DNA of 64,000 nt from NCBI RefSeq assembly GCF_041320665.1, contig NZ_CP166730.1, positions 3,286,001-3,350,000 on the forward strand. The letters run 5' to 3'. Made by a program: the position numbers and the translations under genes. Of this stretch, positions 17,968-25,927 are shown piece by piece (position 1 is the stretch's first letter; each line of letters begins with the position of its first letter). Under the pieces are notes generated by a model. The model made no database searches and had not been told where the DNA came from. It worked only from the letters and a program-made list of their open reading frames with translations. The DNA is from Comamonas sp. GB3 AK4-5. GTDB taxonomy: Bacteria > Pseudomonadota > Gammaproteobacteria > Burkholderiales > Burkholderiaceae_C.

Positions 17968-18432
17968 TTACTGCGACACCGGCACCTGCTCGGTGTACTC
18001 CATCAGCATGCCGCCACCTTCCACGGAACCGCTGACATGGCCATGGCGCATGCGCTGCTCGCAGCTATGGCGGTCGGTATCGGCCTTGAACACCTGGCAG
18101 CGGGCCATGGCATTGCGCTCGTACTGGTTGGCGCTTTGCGGGCCGCCCAACTGCCCCTGGCGCTCGGCCTGGCGTGCGGCGGCGGCTTCCCGGGCCTGCG
18201 GGTTGCCCATGTGCTGGCGGTGATCGGCCCTGCGCGGCTGTGCATGGCGCGGCTTGTTGTGCCGGGGCTGCGCATGGGGCGGCTGGTGCATGGGGGCGAC
18301 CTGGGCATCGGCCGCAGGGGGCGATGCCGGCGCAGCAGGCGTGTCGCTGCTTTGTGCGAGTGCCCAGCCCGCCATGCTCAAGGCCACGGCACCTACCGTG
18401 GTCTGCAGCGTACGCAATCCAAAGTGTTTCAT
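17968..18432 (-). CDS. Small exported His/Pro/Gln-rich protein of unknown function
   Basis: This 154-residue protein has a clear signal peptide (MKHFGLRTLQTTVGAVALSM, cleavage after AGWALA). Next is a Pro/Ala segment, then a His/Arg/Pro-rich stretch at residues 48-75 (MHQPPHAQPRHNKPRHAQPR, RRADHRQHM). A more ordered C-terminal half contains two Cys (MARCQVFKADTDRHSCEQRM). The His-rich linker suggests metal binding or an unfolded periplasmic tether. The Cys-containing tail resembles small uncharacterised Comamonadaceae exported proteins. No family was recognised. It is monocistronic, convergent with the XRE gene, and 98 bp downstream of the cobQ stop. Confidence 0.75.
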   Translation of the reverse strand: MKHFGLRTLQTTVGAVALSMAGWALAQSSDTPAAPASPPAADAQVAPMHQPPHAQPRHNKPRHAQPRRADHRQHMGNPQAREAAAARQAERQGQLGGPQSANQYERNAMARCQVFKADTDRHSCEQRMRHGHVSGSVEGGGMLMEYTEQVPVSQ

Positions 18433-18530
18433 TTGGCAACTCCATTACCAAGAGTGGATAACAGCACTAGATTGCCGTTTTTGCACAGCGACGCTATCGG
18501 CCCACCCCTGCTGCCCCTGCAGGCCGCAGC

Positions 18531-20060
18531 CTACAGCGCGCTCTCGGCGGCCGGCGGCACAAACCACTGCCCCACGCCTTGCGCCAGCCGCGCAAACACC
18601 TGGTCCAGGCTGGGGGCGGACTCTCCAAACAAGGCATGGACCACGCTGGCGTTTTCAAACAGGCCATGCAAATAGGTGCCGACCACAGCCGGGTTGCCGC
18701 CCTGCCACCACATGCCGGGCAGCAGCTCTTGTGCGGGGTCTGCCGCACCGGCTTGCATATCGGCCCGCAGCTGGGTCTGTCCGTGGTGGATTTCATAGCC
18801 CTGCACACGCACCCCACCCAGGGCCTGCCAGGGCGGCAGCAGCGCCGGCAGGGTCAGCGTGGTGGGCTGCACGGTCTTGTCCTGGGCAAACAGCGTCACC
18901 AGTGGCAGCAGACCCAGGCCTGCGGCATTGCCATCCACACCATGCAGATCAATCAGCGCCTCACCCAGCATTTGCAGGCCGCCGCAAATGCCCAGCACGC
19001 GTTTGCCGGCCTGGGCATGGGCCACCACGGCGGCATCCAGCCCCTGGCTGCGCATCCACTCCAGGTCGGCCACCGTGGCCTTGCTGCCGGGCAGAATGAC
19101 CCAGTCCGCATCCAGCAGCTGCGCGGGCGAGCGCGCCCACACCAGGCGCAGGCCGGGCACTTGCAGCAGGGGCTGGAATTCATCGAGGTTGCTGATGCGG
19201 GGATAGGCCAGTACCGCCACCGTGGTGTGCACGGCCTGGCCTGCGCCCTGGCTGCCACGGTCGTCGAACACACCGTCCTCCTCGGGCAGGCCATGGGCCC
19301 ATTGCATGGGAATGCAGGCCACCGTGGGCACGCCAGTCTTCTCCTGCAGCATCTGCGGCGCGGGCGCCAGCAAATTAGCATCGCCCCGGAATTTGTTCAG
19401 TACAAAGCCCTGGATCAAGGCCTGCTCATCGGGAGGCAGCAAGGCCCAGGTGCCGTACAAATGGGCAAATGCCCCACCCCGGTCGATATCGGCCACCAGC
19501 AGGCAATGCGCCGCGCAATGCTTTGCCACGCGCATATTCACCACATCGCTGGCATGCAGATTGATCTCGGCCGGAGAGCCCGCCCCCTCGATCACCACCA
19601 CATCGTTTTCGGCCCGCAAATCGTCCAGGGCCTGGGCAATCTGCGGCCAAACCTTGAGGCTGCGGCCGCGCCAGGGCATGCGCGACAGCGCCTCGTCCAC
19701 TTGGCCAAGCAAGACCACCTGGCTGCGCGTATCGGCCTCGGGCTTGAGCAGCAACGGGTTCATACGCACATCGGGCGTGCAGCCCGCAGCCAGGGCCTGC
19801 AGGTATTGGGCCGTGCCAATTTCACCCCATTGCCCATCGGGCGTGGCCACCACGCGGGCGTTGTTGCTCATGTTCTGCGCCTTGAAGGGCGCGACCTTAT
19901 AGCCCTGTGCCCGGTACCAGGCACACAAGGCCGTGGCCACCCAGCTTTTGCCGGCGCCGCTGCTGGTGCCCAGCACCATCACGCACAGCGCGGGCCGTTG
20001 GCCGGCCTGGGGCTGCGGCAGTTGAATTTGCGGGTTCATGTTCTCGTTCTCTTCAAGCAT
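18531..20060 (-). CDS. cobQ: Cobyric acid synthase CobQ/CbiP
   Basis: This 509-residue glutamine-dependent amidase amidates the b, d, e and g side chains of adenosylcobyrinate a,c-diamide. The ATP-binding N-domain is MVLGTSSGAGKSWVATALC, followed by VAPFKAQNMSNNA, VIEGAGSPAEINLH and VADIDRGGAFA. The class I amidotransferase domain has nucleophile Cys in GICGGLQMLG and His in YEIHHGQ. Length matches the family. The ATG at 20060 overlaps the end of cobC; an internal ATG at 20039 with a GAGAA-type site is an alternative. It is the last gene of bluB-cbiB-cobC-cobQ. Confidence 0.96.
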   Translation of the reverse strand: MLEENENMNPQIQLPQPQAGQRPALCVMVLGTSSGAGKSWVATALCAWYRAQGYKVAPFKAQNMSNNARVVATPDGQWGEIGTAQYLQALAAGCTPDVRMNPLLLKPEADTRSQVVLLGQVDEALSRMPWRGRSLKVWPQIAQALDDLRAENDVVVIEGAGSPAEINLHASDVVNMRVAKHCAAHCLLVADIDRGGAFAHLYGTWALLPPDEQALIQGFVLNKFRGDANLLAPAPQMLQEKTGVPTVACIPMQWAHGLPEEDGVFDDRGSQGAGQAVHTTVAVLAYPRISNLDEFQPLLQVPGLRLVWARSPAQLLDADWVILPGSKATVADLEWMRSQGLDAAVVAHAQAGKRVLGICGGLQMLGEALIDLHGVDGNAAGLGLLPLVTLFAQDKTVQPTTLTLPALLPPWQALGGVRVQGYEIHHGQTQLRADMQAGAADPAQELLPGMWWQGGNPAVVGTYLHGLFENASVVHALFGESAPSLDQVFARLAQGVGQWFVPPAAESAL

Positions 20061-21051
20061 TCCAGGCGGCTTGCAGCGCGGCCTGCGATGCCGGTGGCAG
20101 CACGCCCAGGCGCACAGCCCCTAGCAGTCCAAAACTGGCGCAGTCGCGCAGCTTGATGCCCTGGGCACGCAAGGCGGTCAGGCGCTTGGCCAGATCGCCT
20201 GCATCCAGCGGCAGCCGCGCCACAAAGTAATTGGCTTGGTGGCCGGGCAGCACCTGCCAGCCCAGGCGCGCGCACAGCGCCAGCTGCTGCGCCTTCCAGG
20301 CGCGCAGCTGGTCCAGGCTGTGTGCCAGCCATTGCTGTACCTCGGTCGTGACCCAGGCCTGCAGCATGGCCACGCCGTGCGCCCCCACCACCCAGGATGG
20401 CGCCAGCGCGCGCAGCGCCTGCATCTCGGCCGAAGAGACATGCACGGGCGCAATCGCATAAGCCGCGCGCACCCCTGTCATTCCCAGGGCCTTGTTGGGC
20501 GTCCACAGCTGCCACAGGCCATCCAGATGGCGCGCGGGCGCTGCCCCTTCCAGCCACAGCGGGCGGTAAGCGCAGTCGAGTACATGCCAGGAACGTGCAC
20601 CCTCACCCCAACCCTCTCCCTGGGGGAGAGGGGGAAAGCCTTCAACCTCAAGTTGCCCCAAAGGGCTGGAGGGCTCGCACCACCAGTGCAGCTCGGCCTG
20701 TTCACGTCCCTGCTGCGCCAGACCCCAGACCGCAGCGGCCTGGGCGTAGTCACCATAGTGGTGCGGAGGCAGGCTGATGCCACGGGCGCCGCTGCGCAGC
20801 GCATGCTGGGTCAGGCGGTGAATCAGCTCGCTGCTGCTGCCGCCTATGAGCAGGCGCTCCAGCGCCACGCCGTGGAAGGCCGCCAGCTGTGCGCGCAGCT
20901 CGGTATAGAGCGGATCGGGGTATTGCGCCCCATGGGCGGCCTGCAGTGCAGCCTCTGCGGCGGGGCAAGGCCCGCAGGCATTGCGGTTGGTGGAGAAATC
21001 ATGGGCAGGCACGCCCAGCGCGTCCGTGCCGCCATGCAGGTTATCCGCCAT
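20053..21051 (-). CDS. cobC: L-threonine-phosphate decarboxylase, aminotransferase-like CobC/CobD
   Basis: This 332-residue PLP enzyme makes (R)-1-amino-2-propanol phosphate for the cobalamin side arm. Seen: the N-terminal HGGTDALGVPAHDFSTNRNA, PDPLYTELRAQLAAFHGV, and the PLP lysine in LWTPNKALGMTGVRAAYA. The C-terminal NYFVARL is also typical. I chose the ATG at 21051 because GGAGG lies 10 bases upstream; this start overlaps the cbiB stop by 11 bp. A stretch near residues 140-150 reads PLPQGEGWGEG, the translation of a common palindromic repeat lying in frame, where the family normally has only a variable loop. Confidence 0.92.
   Translation of the reverse strand: MADNLHGGTDALGVPAHDFSTNRNACGPCPAAEAALQAAHGAQYPDPLYTELRAQLAAFHGVALERLLIGGSSSELIHRLTQHALRSGARGISLPPHHYGDYAQAAAVWGLAQQGREQAELHWWCEPSSPLGQLEVEGFPPLPQGEGWGEGARSWHVLDCAYRPLWLEGAAPARHLDGLWQLWTPNKALGMTGVRAAYAIAPVHVSSAEMQALRALAPSWVVGAHGVAMLQAWVTTEVQQWLAHSLDQLRAWKAQQLALCARLGWQVLPGHQANYFVARLPLDAGDLAKRLTALRAQGIKLRDCASFGLLGAVRLGVLPPASQAALQAAWNA
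20600..20632 (-). repeat. Palindromic GC-rich repeat inserted in frame inside cobC
   Basis: CCCTCACCCCAACCCTCTCC begins the element at 20600 on the plus strand. A 9-bp perfect stem (20612-20620 with 20624-20632) and a 3-base loop follow. This is the kind of short element found scattered between genes of many proteobacteria. Here it lies within the cobC reading frame and encodes PLPQGEGWGEG without breaking it. Confidence 0.7.
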
Positions 21052-22129
21052 GGGTGCTGGTCCTCCACATCCACAATGCAATCAAAATCATAGCTGCCAA
21101 TGCGCAGACCACCTGCGTTACAAGCACTTTAGATGCCAAAGCCACGGCACGCAGCAGATCGGCAGATTCCGGTGCACTCCCCTCGGGGTTGAGCTGGTAG
21201 ACGCCGGGCTTGGACAGGTGCACGCCCAGCGCCTGGGCCATGGCCCCCATGGGCCAGCCGCCATTGGGCGATGGGGTGACGGCGGCATCGCGCCGCAAGG
21301 CCTGCCAGTTCAGGCCACCGGCCAGCAGCGCCAGCCAGGCTGCCGTGAGGCGGGCCGGCAGCCAGCTCAGCACATCATCGGCCCGTGCCGCCCATTTGCC
21401 AGCCCATTGCCAGTGGCGGCGCTGCGCGCCCTGGCCGCGCCAACCGGGATAGCCCCACATGGCATCGGCCGTGTTCGCCAATCGATACAGCGCCGCGCCC
21501 GGCAGGCCGGCCACGGCAAACCAGAACAGCGGAGCAATCACGGAGTCATTCAAATTCTCGGCCAGGGTTTCGATGGCGCTTTCGCGCACCGTGGCGGCAT
21601 CCAGCTGTGCGGTGTCGCGGCTAACCAGCCAGCGCAAACGCTCGCGCCCTGCGGGCAGCGACTGCTGCAGCGCGGCTTCCACGGCCAGCACCTCGTCCTT
21701 GAGCATGCGCCAGGACAGCAGCGGCTTGAGCAGCACGCCCACGACCACCCCGGTCAGCCACCAGGGCTCGTAGGGCAGCAGGAACAAGACCACCCCGTAC
21801 GCAATAAAAACCAGAGCAGCCAATGCGCACCACAGCAGCGCTGCGAGTACAAAACGCTGGTAATCCCGCGCGACTTCTTCGCGCGCGGCCACACGCTGGC
21901 CCAGCCAGCCCAGGGCTTTGCCCATATAGACCACGGGGTGCAGCCAGGTGGGGGGCTCACCCCACAGCCTGTCCAGCGCCAGGGCCACCACCACGGCCAG
22001 CAGCGCGCCAAGTCCATGGCGCGCCCACAGCAGCTGGGCTGCCACCTCGGGCGCCATCCATGCCTTGTACAGCCAGGCCAGCGGGCTGAAAGACCAGGCC
22101 AGCAACTCCCACCAGGTGATAGCAGTCAT
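21041..22129 (-). CDS. cbiB: Adenosylcobinamide-phosphate synthase CbiB/CobD
   Basis: This 362-residue membrane protein attaches aminopropanol phosphate to adenosylcobyric acid. Motifs are ALALDRLWGEPPTWLHPVVY with MGK, SRDTAQLDAATVRESAIETL, ENLNDSVIAPLFWFAVAGLP, GAALYRLANTADAMWGY, and NGGWPMGAMAQALGVHL. Five or so hydrophobic segments are visible; the family is about 310-330 residues, and this one has an N-terminal extension of about 40. It lies six bases after bluB and its end overlaps cobC. Naming varies: cobD in Pseudomonas-type nomenclature. Confidence 0.95.
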   Translation of the reverse strand: MTAITWWELLAWSFSPLAWLYKAWMAPEVAAQLLWARHGLGALLAVVVALALDRLWGEPPTWLHPVVYMGKALGWLGQRVAAREEVARDYQRFVLAALLWCALAALVFIAYGVVLFLLPYEPWWLTGVVVGVLLKPLLSWRMLKDEVLAVEAALQQSLPAGRERLRWLVSRDTAQLDAATVRESAIETLAENLNDSVIAPLFWFAVAGLPGAALYRLANTADAMWGYPGWRGQGAQRRHWQWAGKWAARADDVLSWLPARLTAAWLALLAGGLNWQALRRDAAVTPSPNGGWPMGAMAQALGVHLSKPGVYQLNPEGSAPESADLLRAVALASKVLVTQVVCALAAMILIALWMWRTSTHGG

Positions 22130-22135
22130 GCCTTG

Positions 22136-22867
22136 TTATGCGCCAGAGTGCTGGCCCGCAGGCGGCGGAGCAATGCGCGAGGCATCCCAGAGGTCATCCA
22201 TCAGCATGTCTTCCAAGGGCGCGCGGCTGGCCCATTTTTCCTGCTGCAGCATGGGCTCGGCGTAATAGGCATTCACCGGCCCCAGGCACAGCACACCCAG
22301 CGGGTGGGCGCCGGGTGGCATCTGCAGCAGGGCTGCCAGGGCCTGGGGATCGAAGATGGACACCCAGCCCATGCCCAGCCCTTCGGCGCGTGCGGCCAGC
22401 CACAGGTTCTGGATGGCGCAGCCGCTGCTGGCAATGTCCATCTCGGGCAGGGTGCGGCGACCAAAGATATGCGCCTCGCGCCCCGGCGGCATGGCCACCA
22501 CCAGCACCTCGGCCGCATCCAGCACGCCCTGCACCTTGAGTTGCATAAAGTCTTCCTCGCGCGCGCGCAGGGCCCGGGCCGTGCGCACACGCTCTTCTTC
22601 CACCAGCGCGTGGATGGCCTGGCGCAGCACCGGGCTCTTCACCCGGATGAAGCGCCAGGGCTGCATAAACCCCACGCTGGGCGCATGGTGGGCGGCACGC
22701 AGCAGGCGCAGCAACACTTCGCTCTCCACCTGGCCGCCCGCGAAATGGCGCATGTCGCGGCGCTCGTAAATCGCGCGGTAGACCGCGGCGCGCTCGGCCT
22801 CGGTAAAAGGCGTGGCGGGGATGGTGGAAGCGGGGGTGGGAACATCAGGCTCGGACATACCGACCAT
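22136..22867 (-). CDS. bluB: 5,6-dimethylbenzimidazole synthase BluB
   Basis: This 243-residue nitroreductase-fold enzyme fragments FMNH2 with O2 to yield DMB, the lower ligand of B12. Family marks are YRAIYERRDMRHFAGG, RAAHHAPSVGFMQPWRFI, IASSGCAIQNLWLAARAEGL and GMGWVSIFDP. The flavin-binding Arg and Ser positions are present. It feeds CobT (9582-10661). I took the first ATG (22867), which has a GGAGAGGGGG stretch upstream; an ATG three codons later is possible. It is the first gene of a four-gene unit with cbiB, cobC and cobQ. Confidence 0.94.
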   Translation of the reverse strand: MVGMSEPDVPTPASTIPATPFTEAERAAVYRAIYERRDMRHFAGGQVESEVLLRLLRAAHHAPSVGFMQPWRFIRVKSPVLRQAIHALVEEERVRTARALRAREEDFMQLKVQGVLDAAEVLVVAMPPGREAHIFGRRTLPEMDIASSGCAIQNLWLAARAEGLGMGWVSIFDPQALAALLQMPPGAHPLGVLCLGPVNAYYAEPMLQQEKWASRAPLEDMLMDDLWDASRIAPPPAGQHSGA

Positions 22868-22931
22868 TGTCGGCCAATCCCCCTCTCCTGCCAGTCAGCG
22901 ACCTCAAAGAAAGCGTGAACTTTTCGCGCAT

Positions 22932-22957
22932 AAAAAAAGACCTCCGAAGAGGTCTTT
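22932..22957 (-). terminator. Terminator of the small lipoprotein gene
   Basis: A perfect 9-bp stem (22936-22944 with 22949-22957) carries a CGAA/TTCG tetraloop. On the minus strand it is followed by further T residues (to 22932). It lies 50 bp past the stop at 23007 and separates that gene from the bluB unit, which must therefore have its own promoter within 22868-22931 or rely on read-through. Confidence 0.85.
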
Positions 22958-23006
22958 GCAGCAAAGCGGCGGGCGATAGTCAATGGCCCGACGCGCCCTG
23001 TCTGGC

Positions 23007-23489
23007 TTAGCTGCCCAGGTGCATGGTGAAGCGTGCGCCGTTGTTCAGCTCGCACTCGCCGGTGCCCAGCGCGTTGGAGTTCATCTGGTAGCTGCACTTC
23101 ATCCAGCCACCGCGGCTGCCCACGCCATTGGCCATGCCGCCGCGGCTATTGCCTGGGTTGCGTGTGGCTTCGCCGGTATAGGTTTCGCCAGCCACATTGG
23201 CGGTGAAGATGCCGCGACCATGCAGGTCGTTGGTCACCGTGCCCTGCACCGCACCGTATTTGGCGGCCAGGTCGTTGGCGGGATACATGCGCGCATTGAA
23301 AGTGACCGTGCTTGCCACGGGCTGCTGCGCGCTGGCAGCAGCCGCTGCGGGCGACTGCACAGGACCACCCACCGTGGGCTGCATGGGCACCACATAGCAG
23401 GCGCTGAGCAGGCCGCTGAGGGCCAGCACGGCTGCTGCCTGGGCTGCACGAAGACGGTGACGGGTCACAAACGCAATACTGGTATGCAT
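23007..23489 (-). CDS. Putative small outer-membrane lipoprotein, unknown function
   Basis: This 160-residue protein has a lipoprotein signal peptide: a basic N-terminus (RHRLRAAQ), a hydrophobic core, and the lipobox LLSAC near residues 27-31. A Pro/Ala linker follows. The C-terminal domain of about 95 residues contains Gly/Asn-rich strands (GIFTANVAGETYTGEATRNP and SRGGMANGVGSRGGWMKCSY), which suggests a small beta-rich fold. I took the ATG at 23489; an in-frame GTG at 23513 is possible. It sits between cobO and bluB but has its own terminator, so a cobalamin role is not implied. Confidence 0.75.
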   Translation of the reverse strand: MHTSIAFVTRHRLRAAQAAAVLALSGLLSACYVVPMQPTVGGPVQSPAAAAASAQQPVASTVTFNARMYPANDLAAKYGAVQGTVTNDLHGRGIFTANVAGETYTGEATRNPGNSRGGMANGVGSRGGWMKCSYQMNSNALGTGECELNNGARFTMHLGS

Positions 23490-23624
23490 AGAAGATTCAA
23501 AGAAAGCAGGCACATACCTGCGTGCCGCGCAGTCTAAGCGAACTTTTTTTTATTACAAACAAATGCACCAGCGATTCACACCTTTGACATGCTGCTGCGC
23601 CAGCGCGGAGATGGTCAAGAATGG

Positions 23625-24194
23625 TCAATCCTCAATGCCGCGCTGGGCCGGGATACCCGCCTGGAAAGCGTGCTTGATCAGCTTCATCTCGGTCACGGTA
23701 TCGGCCAGATCGATGAGTTCCTGCGGGCAACGGCGGCCAGTCAGGCAGACATGAACCTCCTTGGGCCTGGCCTTCAGGGTCTCCAGCACGGACTCCAGCG
23801 GCAGCCAGCCATAAATCAGCGGGTAGGTGATTTCGTCGAGCACCACCAGAAAGTATTCGCCCGACAAGATGGCTGCCTTGGCCTTTTCCCAGCCATCGCG
23901 GGCCAGCTGAGCGGAATGCTCCAGATCGCGGCTTTTCCAGCTGAAGCCGTCGCCCAGGCCTTCGATGGGCAGGCCCACCTGATCGGCCAGGCGATGCTCG
24001 CCAAAACGCGCCGTGGGCACCTTCATGAACTGGAAGACCTTGACGGCCTTGCCCCGGCCCGTGGCGCGGAAAGCCAGGCCGAACGCGGCCGTGCTCTTGC
24101 CCTTGCCGTCGCCGGTGTTGATGATGACCAGGCCACGGCGTTCGCCCTCGGGCTTTTCATAGGGCTTTTCGGAGGGAGGCGTTTCTATTTGCAT
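23625..24194 (-). CDS. cobO: Cob(I)yrinic acid a,c-diamide adenosyltransferase CobO/BtuR
   Basis: This 189-residue ATP:corrinoid adenosyltransferase attaches the 5'-deoxyadenosyl upper ligand. The P-loop is [20 protein letters not shown] (residues 26-45). Also seen are [47 protein letters not shown] and the C-terminal [15 protein letters not shown]. Length matches CobO (about 190-200). It acts just before CobQ in the pathway. A terminator-like hairpin ends only 23 bases before the ATG, so its expression start is unclear. Confidence 0.96.
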   Translation of the reverse strand: MQIETPPSEKPYEKPEGERRGLVIINTGDGKGKSTAAFGLAFRATGRGKAVKVFQFMKVPTARFGEHRLADQVGLPIEGLGDGFSWKSRDLEHSAQLARDGWEKAKAAILSGEYFLVVLDEITYPLIYGWLPLESVLETLKARPKEVHVCLTGRRCPQELIDLADTVTEMKLIKHAFQAGIPAQRGIED

Positions 24195-24217
24195 GGGGAG
24201 AGTGATTCAGCAGATTC

Positions 24218-24243
24218 AAAAAAGCGGGCCGCCGCAGCGGCCC
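24218..24243 (-). terminator. Strong hairpin plus T-run between the CbiM-like gene and cobO
   Basis: The 7-bp GC stem GGGCCGC/GCGGCCC (24226-24232 and 24237-24243) has a four-base loop. Read leftward it is followed by GC and six T residues (24223-24218). It can end the riboswitch-led btuB-to-cbiM transcript, or act as an attenuator for cobO, whose ATG is at 24194. Confidence 0.75.
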
Positions 24244-24324
24244 ACGCGATATCAAAAAACGTGCTTAGAGCCGCTCACACGACCCAGCAAATCGAAGATT
24301 TGCGCTTGAGACGAGGCGCGAAGT

Positions 24325-24360
24325 CGCAGGCAGTACAGAGGTACGACAAGACGAAGCAAC
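24325..24360 (-). repeat. Second dispersed repeat family, copy B
   Basis: On the minus strand this reads GTTGCTTCGTCTTGTCGTAC, four bases, GTACTG, then C-T-GCG. It matches the core of the repeat at 9432-9467 in the same order, including the CGTAC-N4-GTAC palindrome. It lies in the 194-bp gap between the CbiM-like gene and cobO. Confidence 0.65.
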
Positions 24361-24388
24361 GACGTATCAAGGGTTGTGTTAGCAGGTC

Positions 24389-25066
24389 TCAGACCGCCTG
24401 GTAGACGCGGCGCTCCACCAGGGCGCTGCCTTGCAGGCGCTGCCAGGATTTGGCCAGGGCCAGCACCGCCAGATCAATCAGGGGCTCCAGCAGCACCACC
24501 GTCATATAGGCCGCGCCAAAGCGGCTGATGTCGGCCAGATTCGTCGCACCGGCGCCCTGGCCGTAGATGGCCCAGAAACCCACCCACAGCACAATGCCGC
24601 CCTGGTAGGCCACCGACAGCTTCAAGGTTTGCGTGTAACTCAGGTCCACATAGGCCATCTGCTGGGGTACCACGCGCCGCGCCAGAGCGGCAGTGGCAAA
24701 CAGCGGCACCAGCAAGGTGGTCACATTCATGCCGTACTGGGGCAGGTCTTGCGGCGCAAAAAACAGGCTTTGCACCAGCAGGCCGACAGCCAGCCCGATG
24801 GCGGCCGGGGCCGCGCCAAAAATCAGCAGCAAGGTGGTGCCCAAAATCAGATGCACCTCGGACACGCCCACCGGGTGGTGGGGAAACACCTCAAAAAACA
24901 CAAACACCAGCGCAGCCGCCAGGGCCGAGCGCAACAGCAAGGCCTGTGGCCCGCTTTGCCGCCACATGCCCCATGCCAGCCTGGCCGTATACGCCAGCGC
25001 GGCGGTGGCCGTGGCGTAGCTCAGCAGTATCTTGCTTCCATCCACCAGACCCGGTTCGATATGCAT
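24389..25066 (-). CDS. CbiM-like energy-coupling-factor permease (cobalt/nickel S-component)
   Basis: This 225-residue membrane protein has six or so hydrophobic segments. I chose the start at 25066 because it gives the Met-His N-terminus (MHIEPGLVDGSK) that binds the metal in CbiM/NikM proteins and has AAGGAA upstream. The second conserved part, PHHPVGVSEVHLILGTTLLL, is also present. CbiM imports cobalt together with CbiN, CbiQ and CbiO, none of which is adjacent. It follows btuD at the end of the riboswitch-controlled unit, which fits cobalt supply for B12. Nickel or another ligand is possible. Confidence 0.8.
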   Translation of the reverse strand: MHIEPGLVDGSKILLSYATATAALAYTARLAWGMWRQSGPQALLLRSALAAALVFVFFEVFPHHPVGVSEVHLILGTTLLLIFGAAPAAIGLAVGLLVQSLFFAPQDLPQYGMNVTTLLVPLFATAALARRVVPQQMAYVDLSYTQTLKLSVAYQGGIVLWVGFWAIYGQGAGATNLADISRFGAAYMTVVLLEPLIDLAVLALAKSWQRLQGSALVERRVYQAV

Positions 25067-25135
25067 GGCAGGTTTCCTTCCACTGTTTGGCATTGCGTGC
25101 AATGCAGGTTAAAAATCAATGTGCCCTTCAGCGCT

Positions 25136-25927
25136 TCAGCGGGGCAGCGCCATCCACAGGTCTTCCACCTGGCAGATGCGGATGCGGTGATCGAACACGG
25201 CTTCCAGTGCGGCATGGGTTTCCGGTGCCTGGCAGGCACCGTGGTGCACCACCCGGCCGCTGGCCATCACCACCATATCGTCAGCCATCAAGGCGAATGA
25301 CAGCTCATGTAACACGCTGACCACGGTGCTGCCCTGCGCCACCAGGGCACGCACGGACTGCATCCAGTCGGTCTGGTGCGGTGGGTCCAGATTGGCCAGG
25401 GGCTCATCCATCAGCAGCACCTGGGCCTGCACCGCCAGCGCACGGGCCAGCAGCACGCGCTGGCGCTCGCCGCCCGAGAGCTCCACCACCGGCCGGTGGC
25501 GCCATTCCCAGGCATGGGTGGCGCGCAGGCAGCGCTCTACCACGGCATGGTCTTCGCTGCTGGGCGCCGCCAGCCAGGCCTGGTGGGGCAAGCGGCCCAG
25601 CAGGGCCACGTCCAGCACGGTCAGGTCTTCGGTCACCACTTCGCCCTGGCCCAGCCAGGCCAGGGTCTGGGCTCTTTGCTTGCGCGGCCAGGCCGCAAGC
25701 GGCCGGCCCAGCAGCTCCACCCGGCCTTGCAGATGCGAGGCCGGCCACAGGCCACCCAGCACCTTGAGCAGGCTGGACTTGCCCGCGCCATTGGGGCCGA
25801 CGATGCTGGTCCAGCGCCCTTGTGCGAACTGCACGGACAGCCCATGCAATATGGGGGTGGAATGCACGCTGGCGCAAATGCCATGCGCTTGCATAGCTAT
25901 AGATTCGGGAGTTTTTACCCTGCTCAT
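25136..25927 (-). CDS. btuD: Cobalamin/Fe-siderophore-type ABC importer ATPase, BtuD-like
   Basis: This 263-residue ATPase has Walker A GPNGAGKSS, signature LSGGERQRVLLARAL, Walker B LLMDEPLANLD and switch His in SVLHELSFAL. It belongs to the FecE/BtuD group. The ATG at 25927 overlaps the btuC stop (ATGA). With BtuC and BtuF it should drive corrinoid import from the periplasm after BtuB passage. The longer reading frame that extends to 26323 covers btuC in another frame and is not real. Confidence 0.93.
   Translation of the reverse strand: MSRVKTPESIAMQAHGICASVHSTPILHGLSVQFAQGRWTSIVGPNGAGKSSLLKVLGGLWPASHLQGRVELLGRPLAAWPRKQRAQTLAWLGQGEVVTEDLTVLDVALLGRLPHQAWLAAPSSEDHAVVERCLRATHAWEWRHRPVVELSGGERQRVLLARALAVQAQVLLMDEPLANLDPPHQTDWMQSVRALVAQGSTVVSVLHELSFALMADDMVVMASGRVVHHGACQAPETHAALEAVFDHRIRICQVEDLWMALPR

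Noticed and set aside
20600..20632. GC palindrome as a transcription terminator
   Set aside because: It lies inside the cobC coding frame, has no T-run, and the protein continues with family motifs on both sides.
24244..24388. A second cobalamin riboswitch before cobO
   Set aside because: The sequence holds a dispersed repeat and none of the cobalamin blocks (GCAACGG, GCCACTG, CCGGAxACC).
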